From assembly GCA_937877595.1 (NCBI GenBank), contig CALFIY010000028.1, positions 1 through 56,194 on the forward strand: DNA of 56,194 nt, read 5' to 3'. Every line of letters starts with the position of its first letter. Position 1 is the first letter of the stretch. The translations under genes and the position numbers were made by a program. Origin of the DNA: an uncultured Prevotella sp. GTDB lineage: Bacteria; Bacteroidota; Bacteroidia; Bacteroidales; Bacteroidaceae. Below the pieces are notes generated by a model. It saw only the letters and a program-made list of their open reading frames with translations. It made no database searches and was not told where the DNA came from. Below are positions 34,349 through 42,895 of the stretch, piece by piece.

Positions 34349-35350
34349 ATGCAATACGTTGGCATACAGACCCAGATTAGCCGCAACAACACCAAGAGCG
34401 TGCTGTTGCTGCTCTTCTTTCCTGTCATACTGCTTGGCATGACATGGGTGTTTCTGGCGTTGCTCAACTTCTTTGGCACCTACACCTACGACCAGTATGG
34501 CAACGTGGTGCACGCCCTCGACCCAGAGGTGGTGACATCACAGTTTCTCAGCACCCTGCCGTGGGTGGTAGCCGCCGTTGGCGTATGGTTTCTCATTGCA
34601 TGGAAGGCCAACACGTCGATGATACGCATGGCGACAGGTGCACGGCCGCTGGAACGCAAGGAAAATCCACGCGTATACAACATCGTGGAAAACCTCTGCA
34701 TTGCAGGCGGAATGGACATGCCGCAAATCAATGTGGTCGACGACCCCATGCTTAACGCCTTTGCCAGCGGCATCGACCGCGACAGTTACACCGTAACCGT
34801 CACCACAGGACTGCTTGACGTGCTCGACGACGACGAACTGGCAGGAGTGATTGGCCACGAACTGACCCACATCCGCAATCACGACACACGACTGCTCATC
34901 ACGAGCATCATCTTCGTGGGGATAGTGTCGACCATTATGACTCTCGTCATGCGCACGCTATATAATGTAATGTGGTTTGGCGGCAACTCGCGCCGTAGCA
35001 ACGGCAAGGGCAACGGACTATCCATAGTGGTGGTGCTTGTGGTGGGACTCGTCTGCGCTGCCATAGCCTACCTCTTCACGCTGCTCACCCGCTTCGCCAT
35101 CTCACGCAAGCGCGAGTTTATGGCCGATGCAGGAGGTGCAGAACTCTGCCAAAATCCGCTGGCACTCGCCTCGGCACTGCGCAAGATTTCAGCATATCCA
35201 GGACTTGGCAGCGTGGAGCGCGAAGACATTGCGCAACTGTACATCATCCATCCACACGAAGGAGAGCAGAGCCTTATGAGTTTCATCAGCGGGCTGTTCT
35301 CCACCCACCCCAGCGTGGAAGAGCGCATCAGACTGCTTGAACAGTTCTGA
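34349..35350 (+). CDS. M48 metalloprotease, HtpX-like
   Basis: A 333-residue inner-membrane zinc protease. Two N-terminal helices (about residues 17-42 and 68-86) precede a GHELTHIRNHD zinc motif with His170, Glu171 and His174. Two more helices follow (about 185-207 and 228-250), then the third zinc ligand, Glu in KREFMAD. This order matches HtpX, a membrane-protein quality-control protease. A C-terminal SGLFSTHPSVEERI motif completes the domain. It is co-transcribed with lemA. Confidence 0.9.
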   Translation: MQYVGIQTQISRNNTKSVLLLLFFPVILLGMTWVFLALLNFFGTYTYDQYGNVVHALDPEVVTSQFLSTLPWVVAAVGVWFLIAWKANTSMIRMATGARPLERKENPRVYNIVENLCIAGGMDMPQINVVDDPMLNAFASGIDRDSYTVTVTTGLLDVLDDDELAGVIGHELTHIRNHDTRLLITSIIFVGIVSTIMTLVMRTLYNVMWFGGNSRRSNGKGNGLSIVVVLVVGLVCAAIAYLFTLLTRFAISRKREFMADAGGAELCQNPLALASALRKISAYPGLGSVEREDIAQLYIIHPHEGEQSLMSFISGLFSTHPSVEERIRLLEQF

Positions 35351-35432
35351 CAACGAGCCGTAGGATACGGATAAGAAGCCGCAACGGCAGGGAAAACCCA
35401 CGACACGCCATCACAGAGGCATACAAAAGCAG

Positions 35433-35461
35433 TCATCCCCGAGCAAACTGCCCGGGGATGA
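35433..35461 (+). terminator. Terminator between convergent M48 protease and rpmA
   Basis: TCATCCCCG and CGGGGATGA form a 9-bp stem with an 11-nt loop, followed by TTGTTGTTTG on the plus strand. It lies in the gap between two convergent genes and could serve both. Confidence 0.7.
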
Positions 35462-35501
35462 TTGTTGTTTGGAGTAAAATGTGTGTAATCTCTTCTTGTT
35501 G

Positions 35502-35759
35502 CTATGCCTCAGGAATTACAGATACAACACTCTTGTCGCGCTTGCCCTTGTGGAACTGAACAGTTCCGTCAACGAGAGCATAGAGAGTGTCGTCTTTGCC
35601 CATTGCCACGTTCTCACCAGCATTGTGCTTTGAACCACGCTGACGAACGATGATGTTACCGGCAACGGCCTTCTGGCCACCAAAAATCTTAACGCCAAGT
35701 CGCTGAGCCGCTGACTCACGACCGTTCTTTGAACTACCAACACCTTTCTTATGTGCCAT
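35502..35759 (-). CDS. rpmA: 50S ribosomal protein L27
   Basis: An 85-residue protein with the L27 N terminus MAHKKGVGSSKNGRES and the LGVKIFGGQ and IIVRQRGSK motifs. L27 reaches into the peptidyl-transferase centre of the large subunit. It is 20 nt downstream of rplU, as in most bacteria. No Firmicute-type N-terminal extension is present. Confidence 0.98.
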   Translation of the reverse strand: MAHKKGVGSSKNGRESAAQRLGVKIFGGQKAVAGNIIVRQRGSKHNAGENVAMGKDDTLYALVDGTVQFHKGKRDKSVVSVIPEA

Positions 35760-35779
35760 TTTTGTGTCCTCCTACAGTG

Positions 35780-36097
35780 TTAAGCGATTACTGATTTGAT
35801 TTCTACCTGTGTGAACTGCTGACGATGACCGTTCTTTTTGCGTGAATCCTTGCGACGTTTCATCTTAAAGACAATCACTTTCTCGCCTTTTACCAAAGGC
35901 TGAAGCACTTCGCACACTACCTTTGCACCGCTCACGGTGGGTGCACCTACCTTTACGGCCTTGTCGTCGGCCAACAGCAGAACCTTCTCAAATTCAACAG
36001 TAGCACCTGCTTCCACATCCTTGATGTGATTGACAAAGAGTTTCTTGCCCTGCTCTGCCTTGAACTGCTGACCGTTAATTTCTACAATTGCGTACAT
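35780..36097 (-). CDS. rplU: 50S ribosomal protein L21
   Basis: A 105-residue protein with MYAIVEINGQQFK at the N terminus and the MKRRKDSRKKNGHRQ motif near the end, both typical of L21. I start at the ATG at 36097; the upstream in-frame ATG at 36151 would add 18 residues that do not match the family. It precedes rpmA in a two-gene operon. The 5-prime leader holds a small hairpin followed by a T run. Confidence 0.97.
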   Translation of the reverse strand: MYAIVEINGQQFKAEQGKKLFVNHIKDVEAGATVEFEKVLLLADDKAVKVGAPTVSGAKVVCEVLQPLVKGEKVIVFKMKRRKDSRKKNGHRQQFTQVEIKSVIA

Positions 36098-36109
36098 TGT
36101 TATTTTATT

Positions 36110-36127
36110 AAAAACGGGTTTTCCCGC
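36110..36127 (-). promoter_or_regulatory. Attenuator-like hairpin in the rplU leader
   Basis: On the minus strand GCGGG-AAAA-CCCGT is followed directly by TTTT, ending about 12 nt before the rplU start codon. It looks like a small terminator placed within the leader. The stem is only five pairs, one of them G-U. Confidence 0.4.
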
Positions 36128-36178
36128 ATGGCGCACAGCCTTTTGCTGCAACTTTTACGAGCCACCACGGGCTAAATC

Positions 36179-36225
36179 GGCTGCAAAGGTAGTATTTTCA
36201 ACAGAAAGCAAGAACCTTTGCAGCC
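36179..36225 (-). promoter_or_regulatory. rplU promoter with 12-bp inverted repeat
   Basis: The minus-strand -7 box TACCTTTG is at 36184-36191. The surrounding GGCTGCAAAGGT (36179-36190) is an exact inverted repeat of ACCTTTGCAGCC (36214-36225), separated by 23 nt. The arrangement could be a regulator-binding site or chance duplication of a -7 box. Confidence 0.55.
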
Positions 36226-36266
36226 GCAAAACAAAAAGTATTAATGTTATTTAACTTTTTCTTCAC

Positions 36267-38468
36267 TCATTCTGCCTCCAGAAAAAGCACACGGCTCGCC
36301 CAGTCTGTGCGCTTGTGCCATTCTGTCTCATTGCGGTATGGAACCTCAAGGCCGTGGGCCATGAGATACGCACCGCTATAAGTTTTCCCTTCGCAGTCAA
36401 GAGGTTTCTGGTCAATGCGATTTAGTTCCTTGACACGGTACATGCGCTTCGCGTCAAGTCCTGCCATGTGCACTCTGGGCAAGTGTTCGTTCTGCATCGA
36501 CTCTGTTTTCCACCAGTACCACACTGCCTTGTCCTTCGTTTCACTTACGTACATCAGCGAGGCAAGCCCCTGGCGATCGTAGGGAGAGACAAGGCGGTAG
36601 ATATCGCCAAACTGCACCACGGGGCGAATGTTCTTATACTCGGCAATGGCCTTTCTGCAAAGTTCCTTCTCTTCCTCGCTCATGTTCTTGGGCTGTATCT
36701 CCATGCCAAGCCGTCCGCTCATCGCAACGTCAACACGGTATTTCAGTGCCGTAGTCCTGAACACGGTATGATTTGGCGTTGCTGAGATATGCGACGCCAT
36801 GGCTATTGCCGGGAAGAAATAACTTGTGCCCCACTGCATGTATATGCGCTGCAATGCGTCGGTGTTGTCCGACACCCAGAACTCATCGAAGTACGGCAGC
36901 AAACCGTAGTTGACACGTCCTCCGCCGCTGGCACAGTCCTGAATGGTAACGTGGGGGAATTTCGCCCTGATTCTCTGACAGAGTTTTTCCAGCCCTCTGT
37001 GATATTCAATGTACAGATGACTCTGGTCGGCGGCAGGAAGATACTGCGAACCATGATTGAGGATTGGCATATTAGCATCCCACTTGATGTACGCAATTTC
37101 GGGATAGGTTGTAAGCAAGCGGTCGAAAATGCTGAAACAGAAATCCTGCACTTTCGGATTGGTTAGGTCGAGCACAAGTTGCGTGCCGCCACGCCCCTGC
37201 ACTGCGTCGCGCTTTGGCGCCTTTAGTACCCAGTCGGGATGCTGTTCATAAAGTTCGGATGTCGTATTTGTCATTTCCGGTTCGAGCCAGAGACCAAACT
37301 TGACGCCGTTTTTACGCGCGTCGCGAAGCAGGCCGTCAATACCTTCGGGAAGTTTTCTCTTGTCAACTACCCAGTCGCCAAGACTGCTGGTGTCTTTGTT
37401 TCGCGGATACTTGTCGCCAAACCATCCGTCGTCCATTACAAAGAGTTCGCCACCCATCGACGCGATGTCGCGCATCATCTGGTCCATACCCTGTTGGTTA
37501 ATGTCGAAATAGACACCCTCCCAGGAGTTAAGAAGAATCTGTCGCTCCTTGTCGCCATTGGCAAGCATATAGCGGCGAGCCCAGCGATGGTAGTTACGAC
37601 TCACACCGCTCAGCCCATCTCCGGAGAAAGAGAGCGCAAGTTTCGGTGTGGCAAAGGTTTCGCCCTTCTTAAGATGGTATTCTGAGTTATCCTCGTTTAT
37701 ACCTGCAAAAAAATAGTGATATTCTGTATCGTCGGTACACACTTTAAGGCGATAGTTGCCGCTGTAGCACAATGCAGCACCTATCACTTGTCCGTTGTTC
37801 TCCTGTGCCTTGCCGTCAAGTGAGAACATCACTTCTGCATGACTGGTGTGGGCGTTGCGCGTGCCGTCCTTGTTGACTATCTGCCGTTCTCCGGCAGGTA
37901 TTGGCTCCTCGCAAACCCTTGCCTCGTTTGCCCACGAGCCATAGAAACTTGTCATCCACACATTTCCTCGTCGTATTGGCAGCATGGCCGAAGCGAAAGT
38001 GGTGAGCGTAACGGTCTGTTTCTCGCCATTTACTATCTCGCTCCACATTGTGATGATGTTCTCGTCGGTGAAAGTCTCAAAATATAGATTGACCGTCACA
38101 GGATATACAGTATCCTTGAGTGTCAGCCGTGTTATAGTGCCGTGGGAAGTTGTCTCCACCGACTTTTCGCCACTGTATACAAGAGCGGTAGAGAGGTTGC
38201 CGTCAGCATGGCGCATGGCGAGTGCTGCCGCTGCAGGAGTGTTCAGCCCGTATGCAGGATACACATCCATCCGCCCTTCCCTCGGCTGCTGCAGATGGGC
38301 TATCTCGCCTGCCGACAGAGCAGTGCCATAATATACATATCTGGGCATCTGTCCCTTCTCTGCATCTATCACAAGGGTATTGGCTCGCGTGGTGACGGCA
38401 ATACGTTCTGCATCAGCCTTTGCTGTGGCTATAAAGCACAGCACGGCAAGGAATAAAATCTTCTTCAT
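36267..38468 (-). CDS. GH36 alpha-galactosidase, secreted
   Basis: A 733-residue protein with a signal peptide (about residues 1-19). An N-terminal beta-sandwich (to about 320) precedes the GH36 TIM barrel. The nucleophile is Asp464 in YIKWDANMPI and the probable acid/base is Asp534 in SDNTDALQR. The family's MDDGWFGDKYPRNKDTSSLGDW region is present. It removes alpha-linked galactose from oligosaccharides of the raffinose or galactomannan type. It stands next to a GT4 gene without a SusCD pair, so its substrate setting is unclear. Confidence 0.93.
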   Translation of the reverse strand: MKKILFLAVLCFIATAKADAERIAVTTRANTLVIDAEKGQMPRYVYYGTALSAGEIAHLQQPREGRMDVYPAYGLNTPAAAALAMRHADGNLSTALVYSGEKSVETTSHGTITRLTLKDTVYPVTVNLYFETFTDENIITMWSEIVNGEKQTVTLTTFASAMLPIRRGNVWMTSFYGSWANEARVCEEPIPAGERQIVNKDGTRNAHTSHAEVMFSLDGKAQENNGQVIGAALCYSGNYRLKVCTDDTEYHYFFAGINEDNSEYHLKKGETFATPKLALSFSGDGLSGVSRNYHRWARRYMLANGDKERQILLNSWEGVYFDINQQGMDQMMRDIASMGGELFVMDDGWFGDKYPRNKDTSSLGDWVVDKRKLPEGIDGLLRDARKNGVKFGLWLEPEMTNTTSELYEQHPDWVLKAPKRDAVQGRGGTQLVLDLTNPKVQDFCFSIFDRLLTTYPEIAYIKWDANMPILNHGSQYLPAADQSHLYIEYHRGLEKLCQRIRAKFPHVTIQDCASGGGRVNYGLLPYFDEFWVSDNTDALQRIYMQWGTSYFFPAIAMASHISATPNHTVFRTTALKYRVDVAMSGRLGMEIQPKNMSEEEKELCRKAIAEYKNIRPVVQFGDIYRLVSPYDRQGLASLMYVSETKDKAVWYWWKTESMQNEHLPRVHMAGLDAKRMYRVKELNRIDQKPLDCEGKTYSGAYLMAHGLEVPYRNETEWHKRTDWASRVLFLEAE

Positions 38469-38496
38469 GTGTTTATTTCATGTATTATAATTAGTG

Positions 38497-39654
38497 TTAC
38501 ATATCTATTAATTGGCGCCACTGCCATGTTATCTCTTTCACGTCAAAACGGGCTGCTATCTCCACTGCAGTGTCGGCTCTGCTGTTGAAGTCACACTGCG
38601 CTGCCTCCACAAGTCGTTCGGCAAGTTGTTCCACGTTGCCGTTTTCAAAGTAAATGCCAAACGTCCCCATTATCTCCTTACTCGTTGGCAGGTCGGAAGA
38701 GACTACGGTAAGCCCGTGCGCCATGGCTTCCACCAGAACAAGTCCAAATCCCTCCCATCTGGAAGATAGCACATAGACCTGCGCTTCTGAGTAATACTGC
38801 TGCACATTGTTTGTAAAGGGATGGATTATCACCCTGTCGGCAATGCCGTAGCGCGCCATCAGTTCTCTGTACAAGGGTTCTTCCACTCCCTCGCCCACAA
38901 TATGCAGTGTCCATTCGGGCAGCCGTTTAGCCACTTTTGCAAAAGCCTCTATCAACAGGTCGAAGCCTTTGTGCCTGTGGGAAAACCTGCCCACGGCGAG
39001 GAATTTCCTCGACGTGCCGTCGCTCCGCTTGTCTGGCTGCAGTGTCAACGGATTATATATAATATGTGTAGGGAAATGGTATTTGCGCGCGTCGTCCTTA
39101 CTAAGCACTACCGTAGCATCGAGTTTTTCCAACTGCCACTCGTAGTGCTGCCTCAATTCAGGCCCTATATACAGCGACCCTTTGCCAAACAGTGCTTCGT
39201 AGGAATTGTGTATCCATCCCATCAACTGCACCCCCTTCAACTGCCGGCGCAGTGATGCCAGCCTTACCGCCAATGGGGCATGCACTCCTATCACACACGC
39301 ATAGCCACCGCTGCGGAGTTCCGCTGCAAGGGCATTTCGCTTCTGTGAGGGGAATGAACTGTGGGCATACAACGCTGCTGTTAGTCTTGTTTTGGGCAGG
39401 ACTTTCCGATATAGCATGCTGTATGCTTTGCAGAACAGCATTTTCCACCATGGTGTGTCAGGATATTTGAAATGGCGGAACGTTATTGGCTTGTCGCTCA
39501 GTCCATACATAGCGACGTTGTGACATTTCTCGTCTTCAAGCGTCACAATGGTAACGTCGTAATAATCTGCCAACTGCCGCGCCATTACGGCAGTCACTCT
39601 CTGCACTCCGCCTATAGAGAAAATCGAATCGACGAGAAAGCACAACCTTTTCAT
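38497..39654 (-). CDS. Family 4 glycosyltransferase
   Basis: A 385-residue GT-B glycosyltransferase. The N-terminal domain contains the glycine loop SIFSIGGVQRV and the C-terminal domain contains AVGRFSHRHKGFDLLIEA, the EGV stretch and the ExFGLVLVEAM donor motif (EGFGLVLVEAMAHG). I use the ATG at 39654, because the longer frame upstream has no family match. The -7 box lies 6 nt before that start, so the message may be leaderless. Acts in the cytoplasm on capsule, LPS or another surface glycan; donor and acceptor not predictable. Confidence 0.85.
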   Translation of the reverse strand: MKRLCFLVDSIFSIGGVQRVTAVMARQLADYYDVTIVTLEDEKCHNVAMYGLSDKPITFRHFKYPDTPWWKMLFCKAYSMLYRKVLPKTRLTAALYAHSSFPSQKRNALAAELRSGGYACVIGVHAPLAVRLASLRRQLKGVQLMGWIHNSYEALFGKGSLYIGPELRQHYEWQLEKLDATVVLSKDDARKYHFPTHIIYNPLTLQPDKRSDGTSRKFLAVGRFSHRHKGFDLLIEAFAKVAKRLPEWTLHIVGEGVEEPLYRELMARYGIADRVIIHPFTNNVQQYYSEAQVYVLSSRWEGFGLVLVEAMAHGLTVVSSDLPTSKEIMGTFGIYFENGNVEQLAERLVEAAQCDFNSRADTAVEIAARFDVKEITWQWRQLIDM

Positions 39655-39659
39655 CGCTG

Positions 39660-39667
39660 CAAATGTA
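39660..39667 (-). promoter_or_regulatory. Promoter -7 box at the GT4 start codon
   Basis: On the minus strand TACATTTG ends 5 nt before the ATG at 39654. If used, transcription would begin about at the start codon. No clear -33 element was found. Confidence 0.45.
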
Positions 39668-39731
39668 ATAATTTTTATTCTATACCTTGCTCTCCTCTCC
39701 CCGAAAAAAGCATAATACCTAAAAAATATGA

Positions 39732-39761
39732 TTGCAGTATGATGGAAAAAACGTAACTTTG
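39732..39761 (+). promoter_or_regulatory. Promoter for TonB receptor-DUF4876-DUF6850 cluster
   Basis: TTG at 39732-39734 and TAACTTTG at 39754-39761 with 19 nt between. The receptor start is 46 nt after the -7 box. Both elements match consensus. Confidence 0.7.
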
Positions 39762-39806
39762 CCGCCATATTTAGTTCAGTTTGACAATATTTTCTCCAAC
39801 GTATAC

Positions 39807-42779
39807 ATGCGAAAAATAATATTCTGTCTGCTGGCACTACTTCCACTGGCAGGTTGGGCTCAGGACGTAGTGGTGGCAGGTCGCGTCACCGACGATGCAA
39901 GTGGCAAGCCCGTCGAATTTGCTTCTATACTGATGAAAGAGACTGGGCTGTGGGCCATCTCAGGCGCCGACGGCCGTTTCACGATAAAGCAAGTGCCGCA
40001 GGGGCGCACTGTTGTCACCATACAGTGCCTTGGCTATGCCACGCGCACCCTGGCTCTTGACATTCGCCGCGACATGCCTCGCCTTAACATACGCCTTAAG
40101 CAAGACAACCTCTTGCTCGACGAAGTCACCGTCACTGCTCACCGCAAACACGACGAAGCCACGACTTCATACACCATTGACCGGCAGGCTCTCGACCAGC
40201 AGCAACTGCTAAACATCGTCGACATTGCTACATTGCTCCCTGGCGGCAAGACCGTAAACCCGTCGCTTATGAACGACGACCGCATCAGTCTGCGCAGCGC
40301 CTCGCAGGAAAAAGGCAATGCCTCATTCGGCACCGCTATAGAGGTGGACGGCATGCGCATCGACAACAACTCTGCCGCGGGAGAGACGATGGCGGCCTCT
40401 ACCCGTTCGCTCAGCACCGCCAACGTAGACCACATTGAAATTGTAACAGGAATTCCGTCGGTGGAATACGGAGATTTGTCGAACGGTGTGGTTAAAGTGC
40501 AGACGCGTCGCGGTAAATCGCCCTACGTCGTAGAGGGAAAACTAAATCAGCACACACGCCAACTTGCCATCAGCAAGGGATTTGACCTTGGCGGCAAGAG
40601 CGGCGTGCTTAACGCGTCGGTTGAACATGCCCGCTCGTTTGGCGACGCTGCCTCGCCACACAAGGCCTACCAGCGAAACATTCTTTCGCTTCACTACATG
40701 AATGTCCTGCTTCCCTCCACGACTCCACTCACCCTTAACGTCGGCGTAAACGCCAATCTTGGCGGTTATAACTCAGAGGCAGACCCCGACGAAGAACTTG
40801 CCGACTACTCCAAGGCTCGCGACAATTCACTGCGCACACATTTCGACCTCAACTGGCTGCTCAACCGCCGCTGGCTCACCAATGTATGGCTTAGCGGCTC
40901 TTTCTCCATTGCCGACAGGCGCAGCGAGACCTATTCACACGCCAGCAGCGCGTCAACCCAGCCGTATATCCACACTACCGAAGAAGGCTACCACATTGCA
41001 GAGCGCTACAATCCCGCTCTTCCCACGCCTGCCATTGTCCTTGGTCCGACAGGCTACTGGTACGTACAAGGTTTCCACGACAGCAAGCCAGTCAGTTGGT
41101 CTCTTAAACTCAAGGCCGACTGGACCCGTCGCTTCGGTTCGCTTCTCAGCCATCTTCTTGTGGGCAGCGAATACACCGGTTCGGCCAACAACGGGCGCGG
41201 CACATACTATGCCGACATGCACTTTGCCCCTACATGGCGCGAATACCGCTACGACGAACTTCCCACCATGCACAACTTAGCCATTTACGGTGAGGAGAAA
41301 ATCAGCCTGTCCACCACGAGGCTTTCAACATTTGAATTCACTGCCGGTCTGCGCAGTGATATGACCATGATAGGCGGTTCCGACTACGGCACGGTGAGCA
41401 GCCTTTCGCCGCGCTTCAGCAGCCGCTACCTTTTCTGGCGCAACCAGCGCCGCTGGTTTGTCACCGACCTGAGTATGCACGCCGGATGGGGCCGCAGCGT
41501 CAAGTTGCCGTCGTTCCAAATGCTCTATCCGGAGCCAGCCTACGCCGACCGCCTCGCGTTTGCCAGCACCTCAACTTCAAACAATGCTTCTTACTACGCA
41601 TACCACACTTTCCCCTCGCGCGCACTATATAATAGAGGTCTGCGCTGGCAGTTTACCGACCAGACCGACCTTGGCATCGAAGCCACTATCCATGGCACGC
41701 GCATCAGTTTGTCGGCCTTCCGCCACCGCACTAATCGCCCGTACGTCAGCACCGACGTCTTCACTCCGATGAGTTATCTCTACACTCCGCCGTCAGCCCT
41801 TGACGCCGTCGCCATACCTGCTGACGAACGCCAGTTCAGCATTGACCGTCAGACAGGCGTCGTCACGGTGAGCAGCGCCGACGGCAGTCAGCAGCAACTT
41901 ATTGGAACACAACGCAACACCTATTCTGTTCGCCAGCAGCGCATCAATGGCAGCCCCGTGACGCGTGCCGGGCTGGAATGGGTTGTCGATTTTGCACAGA
42001 TACGCGCCCTGCGCACATCCCTGCGCATTGACGGCAACTACTATTACTACAAAGGCGTCGACGAAACTCTTTTTGCCGACATCCCACAAGGCACGGCCAG
42101 CACCATGGCAAATGGCGAACTCTACAAATACGTGGGCTATTATATCGGCACGAGTGCCACCGGTGCCGCCTCAAGCGCCACAGCCTCGCTTGCCAACGGC
42201 GCGCTGCAGCGTCAACTCAATCTGAACGCCACCGTCACTACTCACATTCCGCGCATCCGTCTTATCGTAAGTCTGCGCGTAGAAAGTTCGCTCTACAATT
42301 ACCGCCGTTCTCTTAGCGAGACAAGTTCCGGCTTGCGAGGCTATGTGCTTGCCAAGTCAGCCGACTTCTTTGGTACACCATACGACGGCACTGCCCGCGA
42401 CAAGTACATTGCCGTCTATCCTGAGTACTACTCCACTTGGGAACAGCCCAACGTTCTCATCCCGTTTGCCCCTGCCTTTGCTGCAGCCTGGCAAAATAGG
42501 CAAAATGACCCCGATCTCTACAGCGACCTTTCGCGGCTCGTGATACGCAGCAACTACGCCTACGTTATGAACCCCAACCGCCTCAGCAGTTACTACTCTG
42601 CCAACCTCAGCGTCACAAAAGAAATAGGGCAGCACGTTTCTGTATCGTTCTATGCCAACAATTTCTTCAACAGCATGCGTCGTGTACACTCATCACAGAC
42701 CGACCTTGACACTTCGCTGTTTGGCAGCAGTTATATTCCCAGTTACTACTACGGCTTGTCGCTGAGAGTTAAACTTTAA
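39807..42779 (+). CDS. TonB-dependent receptor with carboxypeptidase-regulatory-like domain
   Basis: A 990-residue protein with a signal peptide (ends near GWAQ, about residue 19). A carboxypeptidase-regulatory-like domain follows (about 23-105, VAGRVTDDASGKPVEFASI). A plug comes next (about 110-245, TVTAHRKHD... and GTAIEVDGMRID, ending in DLSNGVVKVQTRRG), then a large barrel. It ends in GLSLRVKL. It lacks the SusC-type TonB-box length and SusD partner, and is instead followed by a DUF4876 lipoprotein and a DUF6850 barrel. I use the ATG at 39807 rather than 39732 because the signal peptide begins there. The ligand is not evident. Confidence 0.88.
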   Translation: MRKIIFCLLALLPLAGWAQDVVVAGRVTDDASGKPVEFASILMKETGLWAISGADGRFTIKQVPQGRTVVTIQCLGYATRTLALDIRRDMPRLNIRLKQDNLLLDEVTVTAHRKHDEATTSYTIDRQALDQQQLLNIVDIATLLPGGKTVNPSLMNDDRISLRSASQEKGNASFGTAIEVDGMRIDNNSAAGETMAASTRSLSTANVDHIEIVTGIPSVEYGDLSNGVVKVQTRRGKSPYVVEGKLNQHTRQLAISKGFDLGGKSGVLNASVEHARSFGDAASPHKAYQRNILSLHYMNVLLPSTTPLTLNVGVNANLGGYNSEADPDEELADYSKARDNSLRTHFDLNWLLNRRWLTNVWLSGSFSIADRRSETYSHASSASTQPYIHTTEEGYHIAERYNPALPTPAIVLGPTGYWYVQGFHDSKPVSWSLKLKADWTRRFGSLLSHLLVGSEYTGSANNGRGTYYADMHFAPTWREYRYDELPTMHNLAIYGEEKISLSTTRLSTFEFTAGLRSDMTMIGGSDYGTVSSLSPRFSSRYLFWRNQRRWFVTDLSMHAGWGRSVKLPSFQMLYPEPAYADRLAFASTSTSNNASYYAYHTFPSRALYNRGLRWQFTDQTDLGIEATIHGTRISLSAFRHRTNRPYVSTDVFTPMSYLYTPPSALDAVAIPADERQFSIDRQTGVVTVSSADGSQQQLIGTQRNTYSVRQQRINGSPVTRAGLEWVVDFAQIRALRTSLRIDGNYYYYKGVDETLFADIPQGTASTMANGELYKYVGYYIGTSATGAASSATASLANGALQRQLNLNATVTTHIPRIRLIVSLRVESSLYNYRRSLSETSSGLRGYVLAKSADFFGTPYDGTARDKYIAVYPEYYSTWEQPNVLIPFAPAFAAAWQNRQNDPDLYSDLSRLVIRSNYAYVMNPNRLSSYYSANLSVTKEIGQHVSVSFYANNFFNSMRRVHSSQTDLDTSLFGSSYIPSYYYGLSLRVKL

Positions 42780-42895
42780 TCATTGAACATTGACCATTGA
42801 AAGTTGTTCTTTGTTGTCTTAGTTCTTTGACCAAGTTCAAAGCGGCGGAGCCGAGCGGTCGTAAAAAATTATGAAATATGAAATATAAATTCTTT
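42780..42895 (+). repeat. Modular intergenic repeat, copy A
   Basis: ATTGAACATTGACCATTGAA, AGTTGTTCTTTGTTGTCTTA, GTTCTTTGACC, TCAAAGCGGCGGAGCCGAGC, GGTCGTAAAAAA and ATGAAATATAAATTC, in that order. A near copy with the same module order is at 44187-44335, so the DUF4876 gene is flanked by direct repeats. The DUF4876 start codon at 42878 lies inside it. Confidence 0.88.
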
